From JAFGFY01 sp964520425 (lineage in GTDB: Bacteria; Desulfobacterota; DSM-4660; Desulfatiglandales; HGW-15), in the NCBI GenBank assembly GCA_964520425.1, contig CAZFMX010000067.1:1-17901 (forward strand): a stretch of 17,901 bases of DNA, in the 5' to 3' direction. The stretch's first letter is position 1; each line of letters starts with the position of its first letter. Below are positions 7,145-14,659 of this stretch, one piece after another. The notes below the pieces were generated by a model. The model saw only the letters and a list, made by a program, of their open reading frames with translations, ran no database searches and had not been told where the DNA came from. Position numbers and translations under genes: made by a program.

Positions 7145-8191
7145 ATGGCAAGGACAGGGATTGTACGGGACGAAAGGTTTATGGAGCACCAAATGGGACC
7201 ATATCATCCGGAGTCCCCTAAGCGTCTTGAAGTGATTTATGCCATGCTTGAGGGTACTGATATGCGAGGGCTTTTTCAGGAAGTGCCTGTCAGGCGCGCT
7301 GAAATCGAGGAACTCCTTCTCATTCATTCTCCTGAGTACGTGGAAGAGCTGGCCGCGACGGAAGGCAAAGATTATACTTACCTGGATCCCGATACGCAGA
7401 CTTCATCCGGCTCCTATGAGGCGGCCCTTTTGGCGGCAGGGGGGATATGCGAAGCCATATCCCTGGTTCATTCAGGAGAACTGAATAACGCCTTTGCCTT
7501 GGTCAGACCACCCGGACACCACGCGGAAAAGACCAGGGCCATGGGATTCTGCCTATTCAATAATGTGGCCGTTGGCACCAGATACGCTCAGGAGCACCTC
7601 AACCTCCAGCGTGTTCTTGTGGTAGACTGGGACTTGCATCACGGTAACGGCACCCAACACTCTTTTGAAAACGATCCTTCCGTCCTCTATTTCTCAACCC
7701 ATCAGTACCCTTTTTACCCCGGCAGCGGAGGCCTGAATGAAGTAGGAATCGGCAAAGGGAAGGGATTTACGGTCAATGTGCCCCTTTCAGGCGGATGCGG
7801 TGATGGAGAATACGTGGGCATATTTGAGAGGGTTTTGAGGCCCATCGCCATTGAATTCAATCCTGAAATCATTCTCGTATCGGCCGGATTTGATACACAC
7901 AAGGAAGATCCGCTGGGGGGAATGCGTGTGACGCCGGCCGGGTTTGCGGCAATGGCCCGATCGATCATGCAGATGGGCGAAGAATGCTGCAAGGGAAACG
8001 TGGTTCTCACCCTTGAGGGAGGATACGACATTCAGGGTCAGTGTGATTCAGTAAAAGCCGTTCTCAAGGAATTGTCTGGAATATCTCATACCGATGTTGC
8101 GAATGTCGTGGCCAAGGGCGATCCCCGGGCCATGGAGGCCGCGACAAGAAAAGTCATAGAGGTACAGAGACGATACTGGAAGAGCTTGTAA
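7145..8191 (+). CDS. histone deacetylase-like amidohydrolase (acetoin utilization/acetylpolyamine family)
   Basis: Zinc-dependent deacetylase of the arginase-deacetylase fold; bacterial members remove acetyl groups from lysines, polyamines or small molecules. The active-site set is complete: H125/H126 in RPPGHHAE, zinc ligands D163 and H165 in DWDLHHGNGT, D250 in FDTHKEDP, and catalytic Tyr Y294 in EGGYD. The DWDLHHGNGTQ form resembles class II-type HDACs. The 348-residue length is normal. AGGAGG lies close upstream of the ATG. The gene seems monocistronic; a hairpin begins 12 nt after the stop. A GNAT acetyltransferase is the next gene, 700 nt away, so an acetylation/deacetylation link is only speculative. 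The real substrate cannot be read from sequence. Confidence 0.92.
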   Translation: MARTGIVRDERFMEHQMGPYHPESPKRLEVIYAMLEGTDMRGLFQEVPVRRAEIEELLLIHSPEYVEELAATEGKDYTYLDPDTQTSSGSYEAALLAAGGICEAISLVHSGELNNAFALVRPPGHHAEKTRAMGFCLFNNVAVGTRYAQEHLNLQRVLVVDWDLHHGNGTQHSFENDPSVLYFSTHQYPFYPGSGGLNEVGIGKGKGFTVNVPLSGGCGDGEYVGIFERVLRPIAIEFNPEIILVSAGFDTHKEDPLGGMRVTPAGFAAMARSIMQMGEECCKGNVVLTLEGGYDIQGQCDSVKAVLKELSGISHTDVANVVAKGDPRAMEAATRKVIEVQRRYWKSL

Positions 8192-8202
8192 GTCTTGATT
8201 GT

Positions 8203-8223
8203 ATCGATCTTTTCCAGATCGAT
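8203..8223 (+). terminator. hairpin after the HDAC-like gene
   Basis: ATCGATCT and AGATCGAT form a perfect 8-bp stem with a TTTCC loop, 12 nt after the stop codon at 8191. No T-run follows, so intrinsic termination is uncertain; it may be an mRNA 3' end-stabilising hairpin. Confidence 0.35.
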
Positions 8224-8483
8224 GCCCCCAAATATGGGCCCTAAAAGCCTGATATTCCGAAAAAATCCATCCGAATCCGGTGTATTGATCTAAATATCAA
8301 ATACATCGACGTTGGTAAAGCGTCTGGGAAAGTAACCTTTCTTTCCATGGAGGGGGTCTCCCCGGGCAAATGGCCGTAATTTTCAAGACCAGAAGAGTCC
8401 CGCTCTTTGTGATCATACCGAATAGGTTTTCTTATCAATATCATCAACAACAAGATCAGGATTCTCCTCGATTTTCAGGAGAC
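8224..8483. other. gene-free stretch with small hairpins
   Basis: No convincing gene was found. Small inverted repeats are present: TGTATTGAT/ATCAAATACA at 8281-8305 (one bulge) and TCTCCT/AGGAGA at 8463-8482. On the minus strand, short protein-like pieces occur in different frames and are broken by stops, which could be remains of a decayed small gene, but no family was recognised. Confidence 0.4.
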
Positions 8484-8529
8484 ATTACGTCTGTCTTTAT
8501 TGGAATAAATATACGTAATATCATATAGT
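8484..8529 (+). promoter_or_regulatory. nested palindrome over a possible promoter
   Basis: ATTACGT (8484-8490) and ACGTAAT (8513-8519) are perfect inverted arms around TTTATT-GG-AATAAA (8496-8509). TTGGAA (8500-8505) and TATAGT (8524-8529) are 18 nt apart and could be a sigma70 promoter pointing to the GNAT gene, with the palindrome as operator. Copy 2 of the dispersed element would then lie in the leader. Confidence 0.3.
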
Positions 8530-8640
8530 TAGATTCTTGTGCCCCTGAGGGAGAGACAATTTTTTATGGTCTGTGCGATAATGGTAAGCTAAAATTGAGG
8601 AACTTGAAGAAGATATGCCATTGTCTTTTTATCGATCAAG

Positions 8641-8859
8641 GGAGACCTTTGAAAAACGCCCTCTTTTGTCCAATCTTCCGTCGTCGACAAAGGCTTCCGC
8701 CTCCGCCAAAGGCTATGGCGGGACACAAGCGGCGTCAGGCTCAAATATTAATCCTCGAAATACTAAAGGTATTCCTGGCTATCCCGAAGAAAATCGGGAG
8801 GGTTAAGATTTTCGCCTTCCTTGACCTTGAACAAAATTGAGCATTTTTCAAAGGTTTCC
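8641..8859. repeat. MITE-like palindromic element, copy 2
   Basis: Ends 8641-8659 and 8841-8859 are inverted repeats with 17 of 19 matches and share the CCTTTGAAAAA core with copy 1. The right half matches copy 1 closely (TCGCCTTCCTTGACCTTGAA is common to both). Internal stems recur with different bases: AATAC/GTATT again, and CCCGA/TCGGG replacing CCGAT/ATCGG. AAG flanks both ends, a possible 3-bp target duplication. It is 55 nt longer than copy 1 because of extra sequence near 8676-8730. Confidence 0.8.
8676..8730. repeat. extra hairpin-bearing sequence inside element copy 2
   Basis: Absent from copy 1, this block holds CCGCCA (8703-8708) and TGGCGG (8716-8721), a perfect 6-bp stem with a 7-nt loop. 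It resembles small REP-like units seen in many bacterial genomes and looks like a repeat nested in another repeat. Exact boundaries are uncertain by several bases. Confidence 0.55.
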
Positions 8860-8890
8860 AAGGATTAAGCCATTGGTAAGGAGTCTTTAG

Positions 8891-9415
8891 ATGGAATCGA
8901 CTTACGATAGGGCCGTCTTAATGATCCGTCCGGCTGAACCCTCTGATACCCGTTTTATGATTCAACTGGGCGGAGAAGAGTTCCATATATACGGTCCATA
9001 CGAGAGGATTATGGCGAGTTGGTTAGAGTCAGGCGTGGCAGAATGTCTTATCGGTACTATTCACGAAAAAGCCGCGGCTTTTGCCATGATAAGCAACTTG
9101 CCTTTTGAAGTGAATCCGCTGCATGTGTCCGAATTATTGGCCATTGCCGTTGTTCCGGAGAGACAGGGAAAGGGGATCGGCGGAATCCTTCTTGAGGAGA
9201 TGGAAAAAAGGGCTGCTGCTATGAACATGAATGAGCTGTTTCTGCATACTGCCGTAGATAACATAGTCGCAAGAAGGCTGTTCAAAAAAAAAGGATACCA
9301 GGCACGGGGGAGGAAAAGGCGTTTCTATCCTGCAGGACAGGATGCGATCTTCATGTCAAAACATTTCGGAGCAGGAGCAACGGAAAAAACCGATTCTCAG
9401 GGCATGAGACTATGA
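8891..9415 (+). CDS. GNAT-family N-acetyltransferase
   Basis: Acetyl-CoA-dependent acyltransferase, 174 residues with a single GNAT domain. Motif A is clear: LLAIAVVPERQGKGIGG, with the pyrophosphate-binding loop R91-QGKGIG97 and the following helix LLEEMEKRAA. Motif B follows as LFLHTAVDNIVARRLFKKKGY, where the Asn and the aromatic residue near the end are typical of RimI-like and small-molecule GNATs. An AAGGAG site lies 8 nt before the ATG. The substrate is unknown; similarity to ribosomal-protein acetyltransferases is only at motif level. It has its own upstream region containing the palindromic element copy 2, so it is probably transcribed separately from the HDAC-like gene. Confidence 0.88.
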   Translation: MESTYDRAVLMIRPAEPSDTRFMIQLGGEEFHIYGPYERIMASWLESGVAECLIGTIHEKAAAFAMISNLPFEVNPLHVSELLAIAVVPERQGKGIGGILLEEMEKRAAAMNMNELFLHTAVDNIVARRLFKKKGYQARGRKRRFYPAGQDAIFMSKHFGAGATEKTDSQGMRL

Positions 9416-9488
9416 TGAGTGAATGAACAGGGAGGTATCCGTGGGGGGGGAGGTAGATAGAACTATTATGCCGGTTTTTGTTTGGGGT

Positions 9489-9516
9489 TTGAATTAGGGA
9501 CTTTTTCGTATATAAT
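9489..9516 (+). promoter_or_regulatory. sigma70 promoter for the pilT operon leader
   Basis: TTGAAT (9489-9494), a 16-nt spacer and a perfect TATAAT (9511-9516). Transcription would begin near 9523, leaving about 270 nt before the pilT start, which is long for an ordinary leader. Confidence 0.65.
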
Positions 9517-9522
9517 ATGGTC

Positions 9523-9770
9523 AATTAACTGCCTTTTCAGAATGCTGCAGGCTTATCCCTCTCCGTACGGAGGATAGAGTCTGGGCCGTGCAGTGCTTCC
9601 AAATTGAAGAGCAGAAACCGTGAACGAACGCACAGAAGGTTCCACATTCGGTATTTATAACAGGTGAAGGGCTAGGATGAGATTCCGCTCTGAAGTGGAA
9701 TGAATAGTCTGTTCGCAGCCCGAAGACGATTGTATAAGAGTCCCCTTCGCTTTGCTCGTGGGATTCCAGA
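9523..9770 (+). ncRNA. candidate structured leader RNA before pilT
   Basis: No gene fits this stretch, but several stems do. TATCC/GGATA encloses the perfect palindrome CTCCGTACGGAG (9561-9572). GTCTGGGC (9579-9586) pairs with GCCCGAAGAC (9718-9727) around a 2-nt bulge, closing a domain of about 150 nt. Inside it are a stem at 9682-9701 (ATTCCGC/GTGGAAT) and GAAC/GTTC (9626-9642). GAGTCCC/GGGATTC (9738-9766) stands 15 nt before the Shine-Dalgarno site. No known riboswitch consensus was recognised. It could be a regulatory leader or an independent small RNA. Confidence 0.4.
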
Positions 9771-9791
9771 TTGAATGATTGGGAGGAGTGT

Positions 9792-10874
9792 ATGGCGCAG
9801 ATCGATGCCTTTTTTAAACTGATGAACGAGCAGGGAGCCTCGGATCTCCATTTAGTCTCCGGACAACAGCCCGTGCTGCGAATCGGTGGAGAGTTAGAGA
9901 GGGTGAAATATAAGGTATTAGAGGACGAAGGACTGAAAAGAATGCTATACGAAATAGCCCCGGAGCATAAAGTGAAGGAATTTGAAGAAACAGGGGACGT
10001 GGATTTTGCCTATGAAATCCCGGGACTGGCTCGTTATCGCTCCAATTTTTTCCGGCAAAGGCAAGGGATTGGAGCCGTTTTCAGGGAGATCCCTTCAAAG
10101 ATCATGACGTGTAAAGATCTGGGTCTTCCCCCGGTAGTCCCAAGATTGGCGACCTTGCCTCGGGGTCTGGTTCTGGTCACAGGACCTACAGGTAGTGGGA
10201 AATCGACCACCCTTGCCGCCATTATTCATGAGGCGAACAAGACCCGAAAAGAACACATTCTGACCGTGGAAGATCCCATAGAGTTTGTTCATGAAAGCGA
10301 AAAGGCGGTGATCAATCACCGGGAGGTCGGAATACACACAAAGTCGTTTGCCGCGGCTTTGAGGGGCGCCCTCAGGGAGGACCCCGACATTATCCTGGTA
10401 GGTGAGATGAGGGATCTGGAAACCATCTCCTTGGCCATCGAGGCTTCAGCGACCGGCCATCTTGTTTTTGCCACCCTTCATACTACCAGTGCGGCAAAGA
10501 CCGTGGACCGAATCATTGAGGTCTTTCCCGAGGCCCAGCAGAATCAGGTGAGGAGCACCCTCGCAGATGGTATTCGGGCTGTGATCGCGCAGACTCTCTT
10601 CAGAAAGCGTGACAGAAGCGGGCGAGTGGCTGCCGTGGAGATCATGATCGCTACTCCCGCGGTCCGGAATCTTGTAAGAGAGGGAAAGACGTTTCAGATC
10701 CCCTCCGCGATACAGACAGGGCATAAATACGGTATGCAGACCTTAGACGATGCCATCATGGCCCTTCTCGAGAAAAAGATCATCGACCCAGATGATGCTT
10801 ATACCAAGTCCAATGACAAGGCTAAATTCCTGCCCTTCTTGAAAAAACCTCCAGCTGATTTCACGGAGGTCTAG
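9792..10874 (+). CDS. pilT: type IV pilus retraction ATPase PilT
   Basis: Hexameric ATPase that powers pilus retraction at the cytoplasmic face of the pilus machine. Walker A is GPTGSGKS (131-138), Walker B is IILVGEMRD with E205, and the His box is GHLVFATLHT (222-231). A PVLRIGGELERV segment near the N-terminus is the PAS-like domain. The C-terminal PAVRNLVREGKTFQI matches the AIRNLIRE motif needed for retraction and separates PilT from PilB. It has 360 residues from the ATG at 9792, which has GGAGG 5 nt upstream; a TTG 21 nt earlier lacks this. The second PilT-like gene follows after 52 nt, so these are one operon. Confidence 0.93.
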   Translation: MAQIDAFFKLMNEQGASDLHLVSGQQPVLRIGGELERVKYKVLEDEGLKRMLYEIAPEHKVKEFEETGDVDFAYEIPGLARYRSNFFRQRQGIGAVFREIPSKIMTCKDLGLPPVVPRLATLPRGLVLVTGPTGSGKSTTLAAIIHEANKTRKEHILTVEDPIEFVHESEKAVINHREVGIHTKSFAAALRGALREDPDIILVGEMRDLETISLAIEASATGHLVFATLHTTSAAKTVDRIIEVFPEAQQNQVRSTLADGIRAVIAQTLFRKRDRSGRVAAVEIMIATPAVRNLVREGKTFQIPSAIQTGHKYGMQTLDDAIMALLEKKIIDPDDAYTKSNDKAKFLPFLKKPPADFTEV

Positions 10875-10926
10875 ACAACAAATGGTGAAAGTTCAGTATG
10901 AAATCTAGGAAGAGGGGTGTTAGAGT

Positions 10927-12099
10927 ATGAGACAACAGCAGATTGACCATATCCTGACCACCATGCTTGAGTCCCACGACAACGTTTCTGACCTCAACAT
11001 GACTGTGGACAAACCCTTTCAGGTCGAGTCTTCCGGTGTATTGAAACCTGTTGAGTTGACCCCACCCATAAAAAGATTGACACCTTTCCAGGCGGAGATC
11101 ATGGCCCTCAACCTGATTAACGGAGACCGACGGCTGACGAAGATCCTCCTCAGCGAAGGCTCTTGCGACTTGTCCTATCAGTTGGCAGGGAAGGCTCGTT
11201 TCAGAGTAAATGTTTTTTCTCAAAAGGGCTATTATTCCACAGTGATGCGCCAACTGGTTACAAGGGTTCCTACCATTGAGGAAATGAAGCTCCCCTCCGC
11301 CTTCAATAATATGAGTGAGGAGCGAAATGGCATTATCCTGATCACCGGGGCGACGGGTACGGGTAAGACGACCTCCTTAGCAGCGGTCTTGAATGAAATA
11401 AATGAGAAGAAATCGGTTCATGTGGTTACTCTGGAAGATCCGGTGGAATACGTACATTCCCAGAAGAAAGCCACGTTCAACCAAAGGGAGATGGGAGCGG
11501 ACTTTGATGCGTATGCTTCCGGTCTGAGGGCTGCCCTCAGACAGGCTCCAAAGGTGATTCTGGTGGGTGAGATGAGAGACAGGGAGACGGTGGAGATAGG
11601 CCTTTCCGCGGCAGAGACCGGCCATCTGGTCCTGACCACCCTTCACACAACAGATGCCGGCCAAACTATAAACAGGATTGTGGGCATGTTTGAGTCGGAG
11701 GAAGAAAGGCAGGTTCGGATCCGGCTTGCAGATTCCCTGCGTTGGATCGCCTGTCAGAGGCTTTTACCCAAGGAGGGGGGCGGTCGAGTGGCAGCCTTTG
11801 AGATCATGCGTACGAGTCTCAGGGTCAAGGACACCATCCTACATGGGGAGTCTGAGGGAAAAACCTTTTATGAGATCATTCAGGGAAACCGACCCTTTGG
11901 GATGATGACATTTGACGAGTGTATTGTGGATCTCTATACTGAGGGTCTTATCAATGAGCAGACGGCCATGAGCTACGCATCTCATAAGGCTATTGTGGGG
12001 AGGGCCATTGATACCGTCAAGGCCTCGAAGGGAGAAAAAACCACCTCAATAGAAGACCTCACCTTAGATCAGGAATACGCAAAGAAACTCGAACAGTAA
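10927..12099 (+). CDS. second PilT/PilU-like ATPase
   Basis: Paralogue of the upstream retraction ATPase, 390 residues. It keeps Walker A GATGTGKT (141-148), Walker B VILVGEMRD (E215) and the His box GHLVLTTLHT (232-241), so ATP hydrolysis is likely. The AIRNLIRE-type motif is replaced by LRVKDTILHGESEGKTF. The usual acidic DPD before Walker B is APK, and a charged C-terminal tail of about 40 residues is added. These differences suggest an accessory motor such as PilU or a PilT2 that works with PilT, rather than a redundant copy. Start ATG 10927 has GAGGGG about 9 nt upstream. It is followed 24 nt later by the zinc-finger/pseudo-receiver gene. Confidence 0.88.
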   Translation: MRQQQIDHILTTMLESHDNVSDLNMTVDKPFQVESSGVLKPVELTPPIKRLTPFQAEIMALNLINGDRRLTKILLSEGSCDLSYQLAGKARFRVNVFSQKGYYSTVMRQLVTRVPTIEEMKLPSAFNNMSEERNGIILITGATGTGKTTSLAAVLNEINEKKSVHVVTLEDPVEYVHSQKKATFNQREMGADFDAYASGLRAALRQAPKVILVGEMRDRETVEIGLSAAETGHLVLTTLHTTDAGQTINRIVGMFESEEERQVRIRLADSLRWIACQRLLPKEGGGRVAAFEIMRTSLRVKDTILHGESEGKTFYEIIQGNRPFGMMTFDECIVDLYTEGLINEQTAMSYASHKAIVGRAIDTVKASKGEKTTSIEDLTLDQEYAKKLEQ

Positions 12100-12123
12100 G
12101 GAAGTATTTCAGGGAGATCATGT

Positions 12124-12786
12124 ATGGAAATCACCTGTGAGCACTGTGCTGCCACACTCAATATTCCCGACGACAAGATCCCGAAGAGTCAAGTCGTCAG
12201 AATCAGTTGCCCGAAGTGTAAGAGCAAGATCTCCATTAATACAGGAAAACACCTCGCCAATTCGGAACAACCAGAATCCGATCGCAAGCCGAAGGAAAGC
12301 GACTATAGTTACGGGGATTACAGCGAGGATGAGGCCCTTGGTGCTCATGAAGAAGGAGTCAAACTGGCCCTTGTACTAGATCCCGATCCCGAATCTTCCG
12401 GAAAAACCAGGGCTGAAATAGAGCAGTTGGGTTATCAATGTATCACAGCCGACAATACTCGAGACGCGGTTGGCAAGATGCGTTTTCATCTTTTCGATTT
12501 GGTCATCCTCTGTGAGGGATTTGATGGGCAAAATCTGGATAACAGCCCCATCCTCAACTACCTCAACAACATTTCCATGACGGAGCGCCGAAAGATTTTT
12601 GTTGCTCTTATGGGGGAGCGATTCAAGAGCATGGACAACCTCATCGCATTTGCCATGAGTGCTAATGCGGTCATTAATCCGAAAGACACGGACAAACTCC
12701 TCGTTATGTTGAAGGGGGCTATTTCGGACAATGACAGATTCTATAAGGTCTTCATGGAGACATTGGTTGAAGTCGGAAGAGCCTAG
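12124..12786 (+). CDS. MJ0042-type zinc-finger protein with degenerate receiver domain
   Basis: A 220-residue soluble protein. Residues 1-38 hold C5/C8 and C29/C32 in the layout of the MJ0042 zinc finger (CEHCAATLNIPDDKIP...SCPKCKS). A charged linker (about 45-75) leads to a domain of about 80-200 that resembles a response-regulator receiver: LALVLDPDPES supplies the acidic start and FDLVILCEGFDG the third strand. The phospho-acceptor Asp position is C130, and the conserved Lys of strand 5 appears as N185 (VINPKDTD), so phosphorylation is unlikely. It is third in the pilT operon, 24 nt after the second motor gene, with GGGAG 7 nt before the ATG. By analogy with polar pseudo-receiver proteins, it may position or tune pilus motors; this is inference. 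Confidence 0.75.
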   Translation: MEITCEHCAATLNIPDDKIPKSQVVRISCPKCKSKISINTGKHLANSEQPESDRKPKESDYSYGDYSEDEALGAHEEGVKLALVLDPDPESSGKTRAEIEQLGYQCITADNTRDAVGKMRFHLFDLVILCEGFDGQNLDNSPILNYLNNISMTERRKIFVALMGERFKSMDNLIAFAMSANAVINPKDTDKLLVMLKGAISDNDRFYKVFMETLVEVGRA

Positions 12787-12989
12787 ATCCAATAGCCGTC
12801 CGTTCACAGGACCTGCTTGCTATCTTTCCATTGTAAGAATGCTTTCACGCGGATTTCCACGGTTCACTTGAAACATACCCAGGCTACCACGGAAAACCCT
12901 ATTGAGATCCAAAAAGAAGAAAATTTGTTCTTGATGAATCACTCACGGACATTTCACATAGGAGTACATTTCAGCAGGAGGAGAAAAAC

Positions 12990-14612
12990 ATGCCGGAACA
13001 TGAAACCATGAATAGTATCTCCGAACAGGTTGAGCAGACTCAACTTGTCGAAGTTTTCGAGAAGATGCCCCATGAGATCCCACTTCTGTTCTTTACGAGC
13101 CCGGGGAGGAATGATGCGTTTTGTGAAGGCGCAAGGCAGTTGATCCGAAGTATTCGCGAAATTGCTCCAAGATTAAGTCTCAGAGAATACGATCTGGGGC
13201 ACAAGGTGGCGCGTGAATGGAACGCGGACTTTTCTCCCACCCTACTCCTTGATCCTAAGCACTACAACATACGGTGGATGGGAGCTCCTATTGGAGAGGA
13301 GGGGCGGACCTTCGAAGAAGCCCTCCTAATCATGGGGTACGGAGAGACCGGCCTGAGTCCGGAATCCAAGAAGGTGCTTCAAAGAATAGACTCATCCCGT
13401 AACATCAAGGTTTTTGTGAGTCCTACTTGTCCCTACTGCCCACAGCAGGCCGTAAATGTCTTGAAAGCCGCTGTTGAGAGGCCTGAGATCATATCTCTGG
13501 AGATCATTGACATACAGGCGTACCCTGAGATGGCAGAGAAATATTCCGCCCACAGTGTTCCACAGACCTTTGCCAACGATGTTCTTATTGCCCAAGGTGC
13601 CCAACCTGAAGAACTGTTCATGGCCTCACTGGAGAAGATGGAACAGCAGACTGTGTATATCCCCGAGAGTGACGCTGAAGAAGTCGAAGCGGATCTCGTT
13701 ATTGTAGGGGGAGGACCGGCGGGACTGACGGCGGGTATCTATGCCGCTCGCAGCGGACTCAATTCCGTGGTCATTGAAAAGGGGGCTCTGGGAGGGCAGG
13801 TGGCTACTACGCCAATTGTTGAAAACTATCCCGGATTCTCTCAGGTGGGGGGAAAGACACTGGTGGATATCATGGTAAGCCATGCTCTGGAATACGCGAA
13901 TATATTCCCTGGTGAAGAAGTCATGGAGATCAAACCAGGGATCCCGATGACAGTTATGACCAGCCGGAGAAGATTCACCGCCAAAGCTGTTCTTCTAGCC
14001 ACCGGTGCCAAGCACAGATCCTTGGGCGCCCCTGGCGAAACACGTCTTTCAGGTCGGGGCGTCAGCTATTGCAGTACATGCGACGGCCCCTTGTTTAAGG
14101 GCAAAAAGGTGATCATAGTGGGAGGAGGGGATAGCGCCGTGACCGAGGCTCTTCACCTCCACCATATTGGTGTGGATGTGACTCTTGTTCACAGAAGGGA
14201 TACATTGAGGGCTCAAGAACACTTGGCCAAAAGCCTTTTTGAAAGCCATATCCCTGTTATGTTAGAAACCGAGGTCAAGGAAATCGCGGGAAAGGATCGG
14301 GTGGAGGAGGTTATACTTCTTCATCATCCATCCGGTGATAGCAGCAGACTGGCGGTTGATGGCGTCTTCATTGCTATTGGGTATGAGCCCTCCGTAGAAT
14401 TGGCCCGAAAGGTGGGTGTGGAGTTGAGCCCGGAAGGGTACATCAACCGGGACGAGCGGCATAGGACGAATATCAGCGGTATCTACAGCGCGGGTGATGT
14501 GGAAGGGGGTTACAAACAGATTGTCACCGCCGCGGGCCAGGGTTCTGAGGCAGCCTTATCTATCTTTGAAGATCTGATGAACCCATATTGGAAGAGGAAA
14601 AAGTCTGAATAA
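12990..14612 (+). CDS. AhpF-like thioredoxin reductase fused to tandem thioredoxin folds
   Basis: NADPH/NADH-dependent FAD disulfide reductase, 540 residues. The N-terminal 220 residues form two thioredoxin folds as in AhpF and archaeal protein disulfide oxidoreductase. The first has lost its CxxC (SPGRNDAFCEG), while the second has CPYC (C147, C150). The reductase part has GGGPAG (240-245) for FAD, the active disulfide CSTC (C361, C364), the nucleotide site GGGDSA (378-383) with HRRDTLRA, and a C-terminal GDVEGGYKQIVTAAGQG FAD motif. GGAGGAG lies about 6 nt before the ATG. No peroxiredoxin gene is in the window, so the partner is unknown: AhpC elsewhere, or general thiol reduction. It ends 47 nt from the convergent GHMP kinase gene. 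Confidence 0.9.
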   Translation: MPEHETMNSISEQVEQTQLVEVFEKMPHEIPLLFFTSPGRNDAFCEGARQLIRSIREIAPRLSLREYDLGHKVAREWNADFSPTLLLDPKHYNIRWMGAPIGEEGRTFEEALLIMGYGETGLSPESKKVLQRIDSSRNIKVFVSPTCPYCPQQAVNVLKAAVERPEIISLEIIDIQAYPEMAEKYSAHSVPQTFANDVLIAQGAQPEELFMASLEKMEQQTVYIPESDAEEVEADLVIVGGGPAGLTAGIYAARSGLNSVVIEKGALGGQVATTPIVENYPGFSQVGGKTLVDIMVSHALEYANIFPGEEVMEIKPGIPMTVMTSRRRFTAKAVLLATGAKHRSLGAPGETRLSGRGVSYCSTCDGPLFKGKKVIIVGGGDSAVTEALHLHHIGVDVTLVHRRDTLRAQEHLAKSLFESHIPVMLETEVKEIAGKDRVEEVILLHHPSGDSSRLAVDGVFIAIGYEPSVELARKVGVELSPEGYINRDERHRTNISGIYSAGDVEGGYKQIVTAAGQGSEAALSIFEDLMNPYWKRKKSE

Positions 14613-14617
14613 CCGAA

Positions 14618-14640
14618 AGCTTCCGGCGTCCGTTGAAGCT
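14618..14640. terminator. possible hairpin between convergent genes
   Basis: AGCTTC and GAAGCT form a perfect 6-bp stem with an 11-nt loop, just after the reductase stop and before the convergent kinase stop. There is no T-run on either side, so bidirectional termination is only a possibility. Confidence 0.25.
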
Positions 14641-14659
14641 CTCCGATACCTTGTTTATT

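Noticed and set aside
8241..8453. 70-codon minus-strand frame in the intergenic gap
   Set aside because: No family resemblance and no ribosome site; neighbouring frames hold similar protein-like pieces, so at most a decayed gene.
9441..9497. GTG-started 18-codon frame with a good GGGAGG site after the GNAT gene
   Set aside because: Very short, begins in a run of eight G and overlaps the -35 box of the pilT promoter; likely chance.
9523..9770. Assignment of the pilT leader as 6S RNA, RNase P RNA, tmRNA or a c-di-GMP riboswitch
   Set aside because: None of the characteristic conserved sequence blocks of these RNAs could be found by eye.
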